DNA of 12,397 nt, from positions 1-12,397 of the forward strand of contig JACIXM010000291.1 of the NCBI GenBank assembly GCA_014360395.1. Reading direction: 5' to 3'. The position numbers and the translations under genes are program-made. This DNA comes from Actinotalea sp. (GTDB lineage: Bacteria > Actinomycetota > Actinomycetes > Actinomycetales > Cellulomonadaceae). The first letter of the stretch is position 1, and every line of letters begins with the position of its first letter. Shown piece after piece: positions 6,767-12,397 of this stretch. Under the pieces are notes generated by a model that ran no database searches, was not told the origin of the DNA, and was given only the letters and a program-made list of their open reading frames with translations.

Positions 6767-7273
6767 ATGACCGGCGACCGCGCACGGCGCACGTCGTCCG
6801 GCCGCACCCTCCGGCTCGTGGCCTCCGACGGCGAGGCGACCGCCGCCGCCGAGGGCCCCGAGGACGTCGCCCCGCCGGACGACGTCGACGTGGACAGCAT
6901 CCTGCTGCCGGGCGAGCGCCAGTCGGTCGCCGTCGGCCGCCACTGGGTGGTGCGGACCGCGGCCGCGCGTGGCGCCGTCGGGATGACGAACCAGGTGCTC
7001 GAGCTGCTCTCGAGCGAGCTCCTGGCGAACGCGGTGCTGCACGGGCCCAACGAGACCGGCGTCGGGCTGCAGCTGGTCGTGACCGACAACGTCGCCCGCG
7101 TCTCCGTGAGCGACGGCGCGGAGAGCAGCCCCGTCGTGATGCGCACCGACCCCTCCGCGCTGAACGGCCGCGGCATGGCGATCGTCGAGGCGATGTCCTC
7201 CCGGTGGGGCGTCGAGCTGCACGAGGACGGCGGCAAGACCGTCTGGTTCGAGCTGGAGCTCGACGAGTTCTGA
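6767..7273 (+). CDS. RsbW/anti-sigma-type ATP-binding protein (HATPase_c_2)
   Basis: This 168-residue protein starts at ATG 6767 behind GAGGAGGGG. The first 45 residues are polar and poorly ordered. The rest is a GHKL ATPase of the anti-sigma/serine-kinase type. The N box ELLANAVLHGPNET has Glu84, Asn88 and His92. The G1 region VSVSDGAESSPVV has Asp116 but lacks the usual second glycine pair. The G2 box GRGMAIVEAMSSRWG is at 134-148, and GKTVWFELEL closes the domain. Relatives bind sigma factors or anti-anti-sigma proteins and phosphorylate the latter, and many actinobacterial single-domain copies have no known partner. No STAS-domain or sigma gene lies within the window, so its target is unknown. 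It lies 55 nt before the Trx-CcdA gene on the same strand. Confidence 0.9.
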   Translation: MTGDRARRTSSGRTLRLVASDGEATAAAEGPEDVAPPDDVDVDSILLPGERQSVAVGRHWVVRTAAARGAVGMTNQVLELLSSELLANAVLHGPNETGVGLQLVVTDNVARVSVSDGAESSPVVMRTDPSALNGRGMAIVEAMSSRWGVELHEDGGKTVWFELELDEF

Positions 7274-7298
7274 GCCGCGGGGACGCTGGTCCCACGTC

Positions 7299-7310
7299 CG
7301 GCGGCCGCCG
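7299..7310. repeat. 12-bp perfect palindrome between HATPase and Trx-CcdA genes
   Basis: CGGCGGCCGCCG reads the same on both strands and lies in the 55-nt gap between the two genes. It might weaken read-through or bind a regulator, but palindromes of this kind arise easily in GC-rich DNA. No T tract follows. Confidence 0.3.
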
Positions 7311-7328
7311 CGGGCCGATGATGCGGAC

Positions 7329-8780
7329 ATGACGGTGCGCGGGGGCGAGGGGCGCAGGCCGCCGCGCCTGCCCACGGGGCTCGTCGCGCTCCTCGTGCTG
7401 CTCCTGGGCCTGCCGTTGCTGCCCGGCGCGGTCGCCGCAGCCGTCGCCGCGCCGGCCCCCGCCGTGTTGCCGACGCCGGTGGCGACGACCGCCGCGGAGA
7501 CGACCGAGGGCGCCGTCGAGCTCGTCCGGTTCACCGGAGAGGGCTGCCCGAAGTGCGCGGAGCAGTCCGCATGGCTGGAGCAGGCGGCGCCGCGCTACCC
7601 GGGCCTCGTCGTCGTCGAGCACGAGGTGTGGGCGGACGCCGAGGGCCGCGCCCTCTTCGTCCGGACCGGGCAGGAGCTGGGCTTCGAGGCGTCCTCCGTG
7701 CCGACGACGGTGCTGGGCGAGCGCGTGTGGATCGGCTGGACGGACGCGATCGCCGCCGACCTCGCCGCCGCGCTCGACCGCGCCGTCGCGGGGGAGCCGG
7801 TGCGCCCCGGTGTCTACGGCACCCCCGGCGCCGGCACCTGCTCGCAGGACGCCCTGACCTGTGAGACCGGCGGCGCGACGGTCATCGACGTGCCGCTCCT
7901 GGGGGAGGTGGACCTCGGGGCGAGCTCGCTGCTCGTCTCCACCCTCGTCATCGGCTTCGTCGACGGGGTGAACCCGTGCTCCCTGTGGGCGATCTCGGTC
8001 CTCCTGACGATCGTCGTGCGCAGCGCGAGCCGGCGGCGCGTCGTCGCCGTCGGCGGCACGTTCCTGCTGGTCACCGCGGGCATGTACGCGCTGTACATGG
8101 CGGGCATCTACTCCGCGCTGACGGTGGCGACCCACCTGTCCGCCGTGCAGGCCGTCGTCGCCGTCGTCGCGGGCGTCGTCGGCGTGGTCAGCATCAAGGA
8201 CTACGTGGCGTTCAAGAAGGGCATCTCCTTCACCATCCCCGACTCCGCCAAGCCCGGCCTGTACCGCCGCATGCGCGCGGCCGCCGGCCAGGAACGGCTC
8301 GCGCCCGCGCTGCTCGCGACGGCGGCCCTCGGCGTGGCGGTCTCCCTGCTGGAGACGCCCTGCACCGCGGGCTTCCCGGTGCTGTGGACCGGCCTGCTCC
8401 AGCAGGCCGGGGTGCCGGCGGGCGAGGCCGCGGCCCTGTTCGTCGCGTACATGGTCCCGTTCCTCCTGGACGAGATCATCGTCGTCGCGGTCGCCGTGGG
8501 GACGATGCGCGCGCTGCGGCTGCAGGAGCACCACGGGCAGGTGCTCAAGCTCTTCGCCGGCGTGACGATGCTCGCGCTCGCCGGCGTCATCGTCGTCGCG
8601 CCGGAGATCATGGAGGCCCCGCTGCAGGCGCTCGCGGTCTTCGCCACCGCCGGCGCGCTCACCGCCGTCGTCCACCTGGTCACGACCCAGGTCCGCCGAC
8701 GACGTCGCGGCCGCACCGGGACGACGTCGGCCCGGACCGCGGACCGCGCCGCGCAGGACGAGGCCACCCCGGTCCGCTGA
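7329..8780 (+). CDS. Thioredoxin-like domain fused to a CcdA/DsbD-type membrane thiol transporter
   Basis: The 483-residue protein has an N-terminal signal/anchor (about residues 17-45). An outward-facing thioredoxin-like domain follows (about 60-155), with the redox motif CPKC (Cys73, Cys76) in FTGEGCPKCAEQ and the cis-proline loop SVPTTVL. A linker carries a second pair, Cys171 and Cys178. From about 197 come six or more membrane helices of CcdA/DsbD type, with Cys217 in GFVDGVNPCSLW and Cys345 in LLETPCTAGFP, the two buried cysteines expected to pass electrons. The C-terminus (455-483) is basic and polar. By family logic it carries reducing power from cytoplasmic thioredoxin across the membrane to extracellular thiols, perhaps for cytochrome c maturation or disulfide repair. 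No ribosome site precedes ATG 7329, so the start is less certain than the domains. Confidence 0.9.
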   Translation: MTVRGGEGRRPPRLPTGLVALLVLLLGLPLLPGAVAAAVAAPAPAVLPTPVATTAAETTEGAVELVRFTGEGCPKCAEQSAWLEQAAPRYPGLVVVEHEVWADAEGRALFVRTGQELGFEASSVPTTVLGERVWIGWTDAIAADLAAALDRAVAGEPVRPGVYGTPGAGTCSQDALTCETGGATVIDVPLLGEVDLGASSLLVSTLVIGFVDGVNPCSLWAISVLLTIVVRSASRRRVVAVGGTFLLVTAGMYALYMAGIYSALTVATHLSAVQAVVAVVAGVVGVVSIKDYVAFKKGISFTIPDSAKPGLYRRMRAAAGQERLAPALLATAALGVAVSLLETPCTAGFPVLWTGLLQQAGVPAGEAAALFVAYMVPFLLDEIIVVAVAVGTMRALRLQEHHGQVLKLFAGVTMLALAGVIVVAPEIMEAPLQALAVFATAGALTAVVHLVTTQVRRRRRGRTGTTSARTADRAAQDEATPVR

Positions 8781-8924
8781 CGCGGAGGCCCGGGACAGCC
8801 CTGAGGGCGACCCGGTGCCGGCGCCCGCAGGACCAGGGTCGGATCAGGGTCCGTACCGGAGGTCCGGGCCCCGGCGAGGCGCGAGGATGGACGTACCGCA
8901 CCGAGACGTCAGGAGTGAGCAACC
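8781..8924. other. Intergenic region before the PspC gene
   Basis: These 144 nt separate the Trx-CcdA and PspC genes. They hold the PspC ribosome site at 8911-8915. I see no convincing hairpin terminator or -35/-10 pair, and no short frame with a clear codon bias. Confidence 0.35.
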
Positions 8925-9173
8925 GTGAACATCCACGAGGACATGCGCCGCCAGGGCCTGGTCCGGCCCCAGGACGACCGCGTGCTGGCCGGGGTCTGCG
9001 CCGGCCTGGCCCGTCGGTTCGGCATCAACCCGTGGGGCGCACGCTTCCTGTTCGTGCTGGCCCTCATGGTGCTGCCGGGCAGCCAGATCATCGTCTACCC
9101 GATCCTGTGGGTGCTCATGCCCTCGGAGGACCGGGTCGTGCACCGGCCGCAGGACCCGCCGCCGCAGGTGTGA
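8925..9173 (+). CDS. PspC-domain small membrane protein
   Basis: This 82-residue protein starts at GTG 8925, nine nt after AGGAG. It is almost entirely a PspC domain. LVRPQDDRVLAGVCAGLARRFGINPWGARFLFVL is the signature with its G-V-C-x-G-L-A core, followed by the membrane segment LALMVLPGSQIIVYPILWVLMP. In enterobacteria PspC senses envelope stress and relieves inhibition of the phage-shock regulator. In actinobacteria single-domain copies are common, and their partners are less defined. No PspA-like gene is in view. The tail HRPQDPPPQV is short and polar. Confidence 0.9.
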   Translation: MNIHEDMRRQGLVRPQDDRVLAGVCAGLARRFGINPWGARFLFVLALMVLPGSQIIVYPILWVLMPSEDRVVHRPQDPPPQV

Positions 9174-9197
9174 CGCAGGGCGTCCGCCGCAGCGGCC

Positions 9198-9416
9198 TCA
9201 GGACGCGACGGGCAGGGTGCCGCCCGGCGCGCCCGAGGACGGGGGGAACTCGGGCGCCGGCCCGCCCACGAAGCACCGGCAGGGGCCGTCCCGGTGCACG
9301 AACCGGGTGGACGGGCGGGCGGCGCAGGGCACCGCGTCGACGACGACGTCAGGTGACGGCCAGGGCGCAGGCACTCCCGCAGCGCCGCTGAAGGCCAGTC
9401 CCGCCGTTGTGAACAT
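9198..9416 (-). CDS. Probable small cysteine-containing hypothetical protein
   Basis: Reading back from the TGA at 9200-9198, the last 50 sense codons all end in G or C. The first two positions carry normal A/T, which is a strong coding pattern. From ATG 9416 the product has 72 residues, with a hydrophobic start (MFTTAGLAFSGAAGVPAPW) and then VPCAARPSTRFVHRDGPCRCFVGG, holding three cysteines (C-x(n)-C-x-C). The end is Pro/Gly-rich. The first 22 codons are less biased and no ribosome site lies at a usable distance, so the start could differ; a GTG at 9458 is in frame. I do not recognise the family. It ends 24 nt from the PspC stop on the opposite strand. Confidence 0.55.
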   Translation of the reverse strand: MFTTAGLAFSGAAGVPAPWPSPDVVVDAVPCAARPSTRFVHRDGPCRCFVGGPAPEFPPSSGAPGGTLPVAS

Positions 9417-9427
9417 GATCGCATCAT
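9415..9427. repeat. Inverted repeat ATGAT-CGC-ATCAT
   Basis: Perfect 5-bp inverted arms surround a 3-nt centre. The repeat overlaps the proposed start codon of the minus-strand small gene and lies 16 nt from a longer repeat at 9443-9462. It may be part of an operator, but alone it is short enough to be chance. Confidence 0.3.
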
Positions 9428-9442
9428 CGCCCCTCGCGAGCT

Positions 9443-9462
9443 CCCTGTGAACGCTCACAGGG
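9443..9462. promoter_or_regulatory. 8-bp inverted repeat, candidate operator in a divergent region
   Basis: CCCTGTGA (9443-9450) and TCACAGGG (9455-9462) are perfect arms around ACGC. The core TGTGA-N4-TCACA resembles the half sites of CRP-family regulators, but these normally use a 6-nt spacer. It lies between the divergent small minus-strand gene and the PfkB kinase gene, in one of the few less GC-rich patches of the window. Confidence 0.45.
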
Positions 9463-9587
9463 CGTGTCGCGCGGGTCGAATCCGAATCGTGATGTTCGGT
9501 GCGCCGGAGGAGTGGTCACGGGCTCGGGAAGGCCGCCGCAGACGCCACCCCCGCCGCCTGGACGAGGGGCCCGACCCCCGGGGACCC

Positions 9588-9625
9588 GGGCCCCGGCGCC
9601 CCCGGATGCGGGGCCCCGGCGCCCC
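9588..9625. repeat. 15-bp direct repeat upstream of the PfkB gene
   Basis: GGGCCCCGGCGCCCC occurs exactly at 9588-9602 and 9611-9625. Each copy is itself nearly palindromic, so the leader can fold in several ways. It ends 37 nt before the GTG start at 9663. The rest of 9463-9662 shows no coding pattern. Confidence 0.6.
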
Positions 9626-9662
9626 GGCGAGACTCGGAGCGACCCCGACCCGAGGAGGCGAC

Positions 9663-10664
9663 GTGACCGACCGGCCCACCGACGCCGACACCGGCGGCGC
9701 CCCCCGCGTGTGCGTCCTGGCCGTCACCTCCCTGCTCACGGTGACCATCGAGGACGGCGCCGCGGGGGCGGGCCCCGAGCTGCACGTGCACCCCGGCGGC
9801 CAGGGCCTGTGGGTCGCGCGGATGATCCGTTCGCTGGGCGGGCAGGCCGTCGTCTGCGGCCCCCTGGGCGGGGAGACCGGCCGCGTCGTGGAGCACCTCG
9901 CGACGCTCGAGGGCGACACCCTGCGCGTCACCCGGTACGACGGCGACACCGGCGCCTACGTCCACGACCGGCGCGACGGCGCGCGCGACGAGATCGTGCG
10001 GACCGCCCCGAGCGTGCTGGACCGGCACGAGGAGGACGACCTGTTCGGCACGGTCCTCGTCCAGGCCCTGGACGCCGACGTCGTCGTCCTCACCGGCGCC
10101 GAGCCGGCCGAGGTCCTCGACGCGGAGTTCTTCGGCCGCCTCGCCACCGACCTGCGGGCGACCGGCCGCCGGACGGTCGCGGACCTCTCGGGCGACGCCG
10201 CGCGGGCAGCGGTGGAGGCCGGGCTCGACGTGCTGAAGATCAGCCACGAGGAGATGGCCGAGGCGGGGCTCGCGGACAGCGAGGAGCTCGACGACCTCGT
10301 CGCGGGCGCCCGTGCCCTCGTGCGGGGGGAGGTGGGCGCCGTCGTCGTCTCCCGGGCGGCGGAGCCGACGCTCGTCGTCACCGGCGGGCAGGAGGGCGAC
10401 GGCGAGCGCGTCTGCCTGCTGACCACCCCACCGGTGACGATCGTCGACCACCGCGGTGCCGGGGACTCCATGACCGCCGGCATCGCCGTCGCCATGGCGC
10501 GCGGGGCGGACGTCGTCGAGGCGGCACGTCTGGGCGCGGCCGCCGGTGCGATCAACGTGACCCGGCACGGCCTCGGCTCGGGCAGCCGGGACCAGATCGA
10601 GCGGATGGTGCACGAGGTGCAGGTGGACGACCACGACGGCCCGGCCGAGGGGAAGGGGCGCTGA
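9663..10664 (+). CDS. PfkB-family carbohydrate kinase (1-phosphofructokinase-like)
   Basis: The 333-residue protein starts at GTG 9663, four nt after GAGGAGG. The PfkB signature is clear: VDHRGAGDSMTAGIAVAMARG, with the catalytic base Asp268 in G-A-G-D. The preceding strand ends in VVVSRAAEPTLVV. Near the N-terminus HPGGQGLWVARMIRSLGG (residues 43-60) stands where 1-phosphofructokinases have GGKGxNVA. The usual Asn, which contacts the sugar, is replaced here by Trp50. The segment LDVLKISHEEMAEAG (188-202) matches the family's 'lKpN..E' block, with Ser replacing Asn. These changes suggest a substrate other than fructose 1-phosphate, perhaps a different sugar or a nucleoside. The gene overlaps surE by one base (TGATG), so the two products are probably made together. 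Confidence 0.88.
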   Translation: MTDRPTDADTGGAPRVCVLAVTSLLTVTIEDGAAGAGPELHVHPGGQGLWVARMIRSLGGQAVVCGPLGGETGRVVEHLATLEGDTLRVTRYDGDTGAYVHDRRDGARDEIVRTAPSVLDRHEEDDLFGTVLVQALDADVVVLTGAEPAEVLDAEFFGRLATDLRATGRRTVADLSGDAARAAVEAGLDVLKISHEEMAEAGLADSEELDDLVAGARALVRGEVGAVVVSRAAEPTLVVTGGQEGDGERVCLLTTPPVTIVDHRGAGDSMTAGIAVAMARGADVVEAARLGAAAGAINVTRHGLGSGSRDQIERMVHEVQVDDHDGPAEGKGR

Positions 10665-11437
10665 TGCGCGCGCTGGTGACGAACGACGACGGCATCCGCT
10701 CGCCCGGGCTGTCCGTCCTGGCGCGCGTGGCGCTCGACGCCGGCTACGAGGTGACCGTCGCGGCACCGGCCACGGAGTACTCGGGGGCGTCCGCCGCGCT
10801 CTTCGGCGTGGAGGAGGACGGGCGCCTCGTCGTCGAGCGCACGGCGCCGCCGGGCCTGCCGGACGGCGTCGAGTCCTTCGCCGTCGGTGCGGCTCCCGGG
10901 CTCATCGCCTTCCTCGCCGCCCACGAAGGCTTCGGCGGCCGGCCCGACGTCGTGCTGTCCGGCGTCAACCGCGGACCGAACACCGGCCACGCGGTGATCC
11001 ACTCCGGCACCGTCGGCGCCGCGATGTCCGCCATGACCCACGGGATCCACGGCATGGCCGTCTCGATCAACGCGGCCGACCCCGTGCACTGGGAGTCCGC
11101 CGGCCTGGTCGCCGCGCACGGGCTGCGCTGGTTCCTGGAGCAGCCGGCCGCCGACGGCGTGCTCAACCTCAACGTCCCGGACCTGCCGCCGCACGAGGTC
11201 CGTGGCGTGCGCCGGGCGCCGCTGGCGCGGTTCGGGGCCGTGCAGGCCCGGGTCGAGCTCCTGGAGGCCGAGGGCCTGGACCTCCAGGTCTCGTACGAGG
11301 AGATCGACCCGTCGGCGGACGCGGAGTCCGACGCCGGCCTGCTCGCCGCCGGGTGGGCGACGATGAGCCTGCTCCAGGCGCCGTGCTGGGCGCCCGAGGC
11401 CGACCTGCCCGAGCTGGACCGCCTGCCGCGCCCCTGA
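10664..11437 (+). CDS. surE: SurE 5'/3'-nucleotidase
   Basis: This 257-residue protein begins at ATG 10664, sharing one base with the PfkB stop. SurE enzymes remove phosphate from nucleoside 5'- or 3'-monophosphates, and some cleave short polyphosphate, using a divalent metal. The metal site is intact: LVTNDDGIRSPG gives Asp8 and Asp9, ATEYSGASAAL gives Ser40, and LSGVNRGPNTG gives Asn102. IHSGTVGAAMSAMTHGI (about 112-128) is the matching S-G-T-V-G-A-A-M block. LNLNVPDLP closes the conserved core at about 168. The remaining segment (about 180-257) is acidic and less conserved. The enzyme is cytoplasmic. Its pairing with a sugar or nucleoside kinase suggests phosphate removal from, or recycling of, the kinase product or a related metabolite. 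That pathway is inferred. Confidence 0.95.
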   Translation: MRALVTNDDGIRSPGLSVLARVALDAGYEVTVAAPATEYSGASAALFGVEEDGRLVVERTAPPGLPDGVESFAVGAAPGLIAFLAAHEGFGGRPDVVLSGVNRGPNTGHAVIHSGTVGAAMSAMTHGIHGMAVSINAADPVHWESAGLVAAHGLRWFLEQPAADGVLNLNVPDLPPHEVRGVRRAPLARFGAVQARVELLEAEGLDLQVSYEEIDPSADAESDAGLLAAGWATMSLLQAPCWAPEADLPELDRLPRP

Positions 11438-11462
11438 CCCCGCCGATGGGGCCCCTCAGGGG
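11431..11462. terminator. Two-way terminator spanning both stop codons
   Basis: CCCCTGA (11431-11437) and TCAGGGG (11456-11462) are perfect 7-bp arms that contain the stop codons of surE (+) and the MFS gene (-). Inside, CCCC (11438-11441) can also pair with GGGG (11448-11451), leaving a CCCC bulge. The genes end only 18 nt apart, so this structure probably ends both transcripts. Confidence 0.65.
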
Positions 11463-12397
11463 GTGCGGACCCGCCCGCCGACCAGCAGCCCGGCGACCGC
11501 GAACGCCCCCGCGACGGCGAAGGCCGTGACGAACGCCGTCGTCGCGTCGCGCGCCAGGAGGAGCACGAACAGCGGGCCGCTGACGGCGAGCACGACGGCG
11601 ATCGTCAGTGACTCCATGACCTGCAGCGCGGACGTGTTCGCGCCCTGCTGCGCCGGCGGGGACAGCCGCAGGGTCAGCACCGACAGCGTCGGGTAGGTCA
11701 GCCCCATGCCGAACCCGGCGACGGCCCAGCCGAGCATGCTCACCGCGACCGGCACGGCCGGCAGGACCGCCGCGGCGGCCACCACCGTGCCGACGACGAT
11801 CGCCGCGGCGCCGGCGCGCACCACGTGCCCTGCGTCCCAGGCGTCGTTGCGGCCGCGCAGCCACGAGCCGGCCGACCAGGCCAGTGCCGCGCCGGTGAGC
11901 ACGAGGCCCGCCTGGGCGGGGCGCAGGTCGCGCTCGGAGGTCAGCAGCAGCGGCAGGTAGACCTCCGCGGCGAAGAACGCGGCGCCGAGGAGCCCGCGCA
12001 CGAGGATCACGGTGGGCAGGCCGCGCGCCGCGCGCAGGGTGCCCGCCGGGACGAGACCGGGCAGCGTCGCGCCGACGGCCGCCGCGCCGGCGGCCAGCCC
12101 GGCCACGGCGACGGCGCCGTCCTGCTGGCCCGCCCAGTGCAGCAGCAGCGCGCCGGTGCCGGCGACGACGGCCAGCAGCAGCGGCGGGCGACGCCGCGCA
12201 CCGGTGGGACGGGAGGACGGCGCGTCCGCCGGCGGCGCGGCGGGCTCCGGCCGCGGCGCGGAGCCGAGCGTGCGCAGCGTCGGCTGCACCGCCAGGACGG
12301 CGGGCAGCGCGAGCACCGGGACCGCCAGGAACACCCACCGCCAGCCCAGGTGCTCGGCGACGAGGCCCGCGACGGTGGGACCGACGACCGAGGGCAG
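11456..12397 (-). CDS. MFS transporter, 5' end missing (DHA2-like)
   Basis: The frame is open from the right edge of the window to the TGA at 11458-11456, giving 313 visible residues. The first visible part is LPSVVGPTVAGLVAEHLGWRWVFLAVPVLALPAVLAV, the 'GP.lGG.l.e..gWRWvF..n.P' signature of membrane segments 5-6 in drug:proton antiporters of the DHA2 type. A hydrophilic loop (TLRTLGSAPRPEPAAPPADAPSS) follows, then eight or so hydrophobic segments, including GLVLTGAALAWSAGSWLRGRNDAW and VSMLGWAVAGFGMGLTYPTLSVLTL. The end AGLLVGGRVRTP is short and basic. The protein should be an inner-membrane exporter, but the substrate cannot be named. The N-terminal part lies outside the window, so integrity there is unknown. 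Confidence 0.88.
   Translation of the reverse strand: MPSVVGPTVAGLVAEHLGWRWVFLAVPVLALPAVLAVQPTLRTLGSAPRPEPAAPPADAPSSRPTGARRRPPLLLAVVAGTGALLLHWAGQQDGAVAVAGLAAGAAAVGATLPGLVPAGTLRAARGLPTVILVRGLLGAAFFAAEVYLPLLLTSERDLRPAQAGLVLTGAALAWSAGSWLRGRNDAWDAGHVVRAGAAAIVVGTVVAAAAVLPAVPVAVSMLGWAVAGFGMGLTYPTLSVLTLRLSPPAQQGANTSALQVMESLTIAVVLAVSGPLFVLLLARDATTAFVTAFAVAGAFAVAGLLVGGRVRTP

Noticed and set aside
6669..8675. 668-residue minus-strand open frame opposite the HATPase and Trx-CcdA genes.
   Set aside because: Its translation is low-complexity Arg/Asp/His/Gly-rich and lies opposite two genes with intact motifs.
9443..9462. A true CRP/GlxR operator.
   Set aside because: The spacer between TGTGA and TCACA is 4 nt, not the 6 nt of the known consensus; kept only as an unnamed candidate operator.
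9464..11437. A single 657-residue plus-strand frame that ends as SurE.
   Set aside because: Only the part from 10664 matches SurE; the upstream part is an Arg/Pro-rich shadow of the PfkB gene, which lies in another frame.
1..12397. CRISPR array, insertion sequence, prophage or toxin-antitoxin pair.
   Set aside because: No regularly spaced repeats, transposase or integrase motifs, terminal inverted repeats, or two-gene toxin-antitoxin pattern were seen.

Overview
The window is about 12.4 kb of very GC-rich DNA. Its real genes almost all have G or C in the third codon position, GTG starts are common, and several starts follow AGGAGG-type ribosome sites. This composition, with families such as tripeptidyl-aminopeptidase-type hydrolases, DUF2277, DUF5701-like proteins, stand-alone LigD-type polymerases and RsbW-like ATPases, points to an Actinomycetota chromosome. 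A Cellulomonas-like member of the Micrococcales is an inference only. I see no phage genes, transposase, CRISPR array or rRNA. The region looks like ordinary chromosome rather than a mobile island.

Layout, left to right. Positions 1-2881 (+): the 3' part of a secreted alpha/beta-hydrolase peptidase, an 81-residue membrane protein with a PLDc_N-like end, and a tandem GNAT acetyltransferase. Positions 2946-5359 (-): a shared terminator hairpin, tRNA-Thr(CGT) with a readable promoter, a small alpha/beta hydrolase, a stand-alone LigD-type DNA polymerase/primase, and a DUF2277 protein. Positions 5449-5733 (+): a short protein with a CxC...HxxxH pattern. Positions 5781-6542 (-): a DUF5701-like protein carrying a triplet repeat. 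Positions 6767-9173 (+): an RsbW/anti-sigma-type ATPase, a fusion of a thioredoxin-like domain to a CcdA-type membrane domain, and a PspC-domain protein. Positions 9198-9416 (-): a probable small cysteine-containing protein. Positions 9663-11437 (+): a PfkB-family kinase translationally coupled to surE. Positions 11456-12397 (-): the 3' part of an MFS transporter, convergent with surE.

Most genes are single units or pairs separated by short gaps and hairpins. The clearest functional pair is the PfkB kinase and SurE phosphatase, joined by a TGATG overlap. The clearest cell-envelope group is the Trx-CcdA fusion and the PspC protein, with the HATPase as a possible regulator upstream. The LigD-type polymerase suggests non-homologous end-joining or related repair, but no ligase or Ku gene is in view.

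No obviously new multi-gene system is present. The features most worth checking are the PfkB-SurE pair with its altered sugar-binding motif, the divergent region around 9415-9462 with two inverted repeats, the small genes with Cys/His patterns, and several hairpins that overlap promoter or translation signals.
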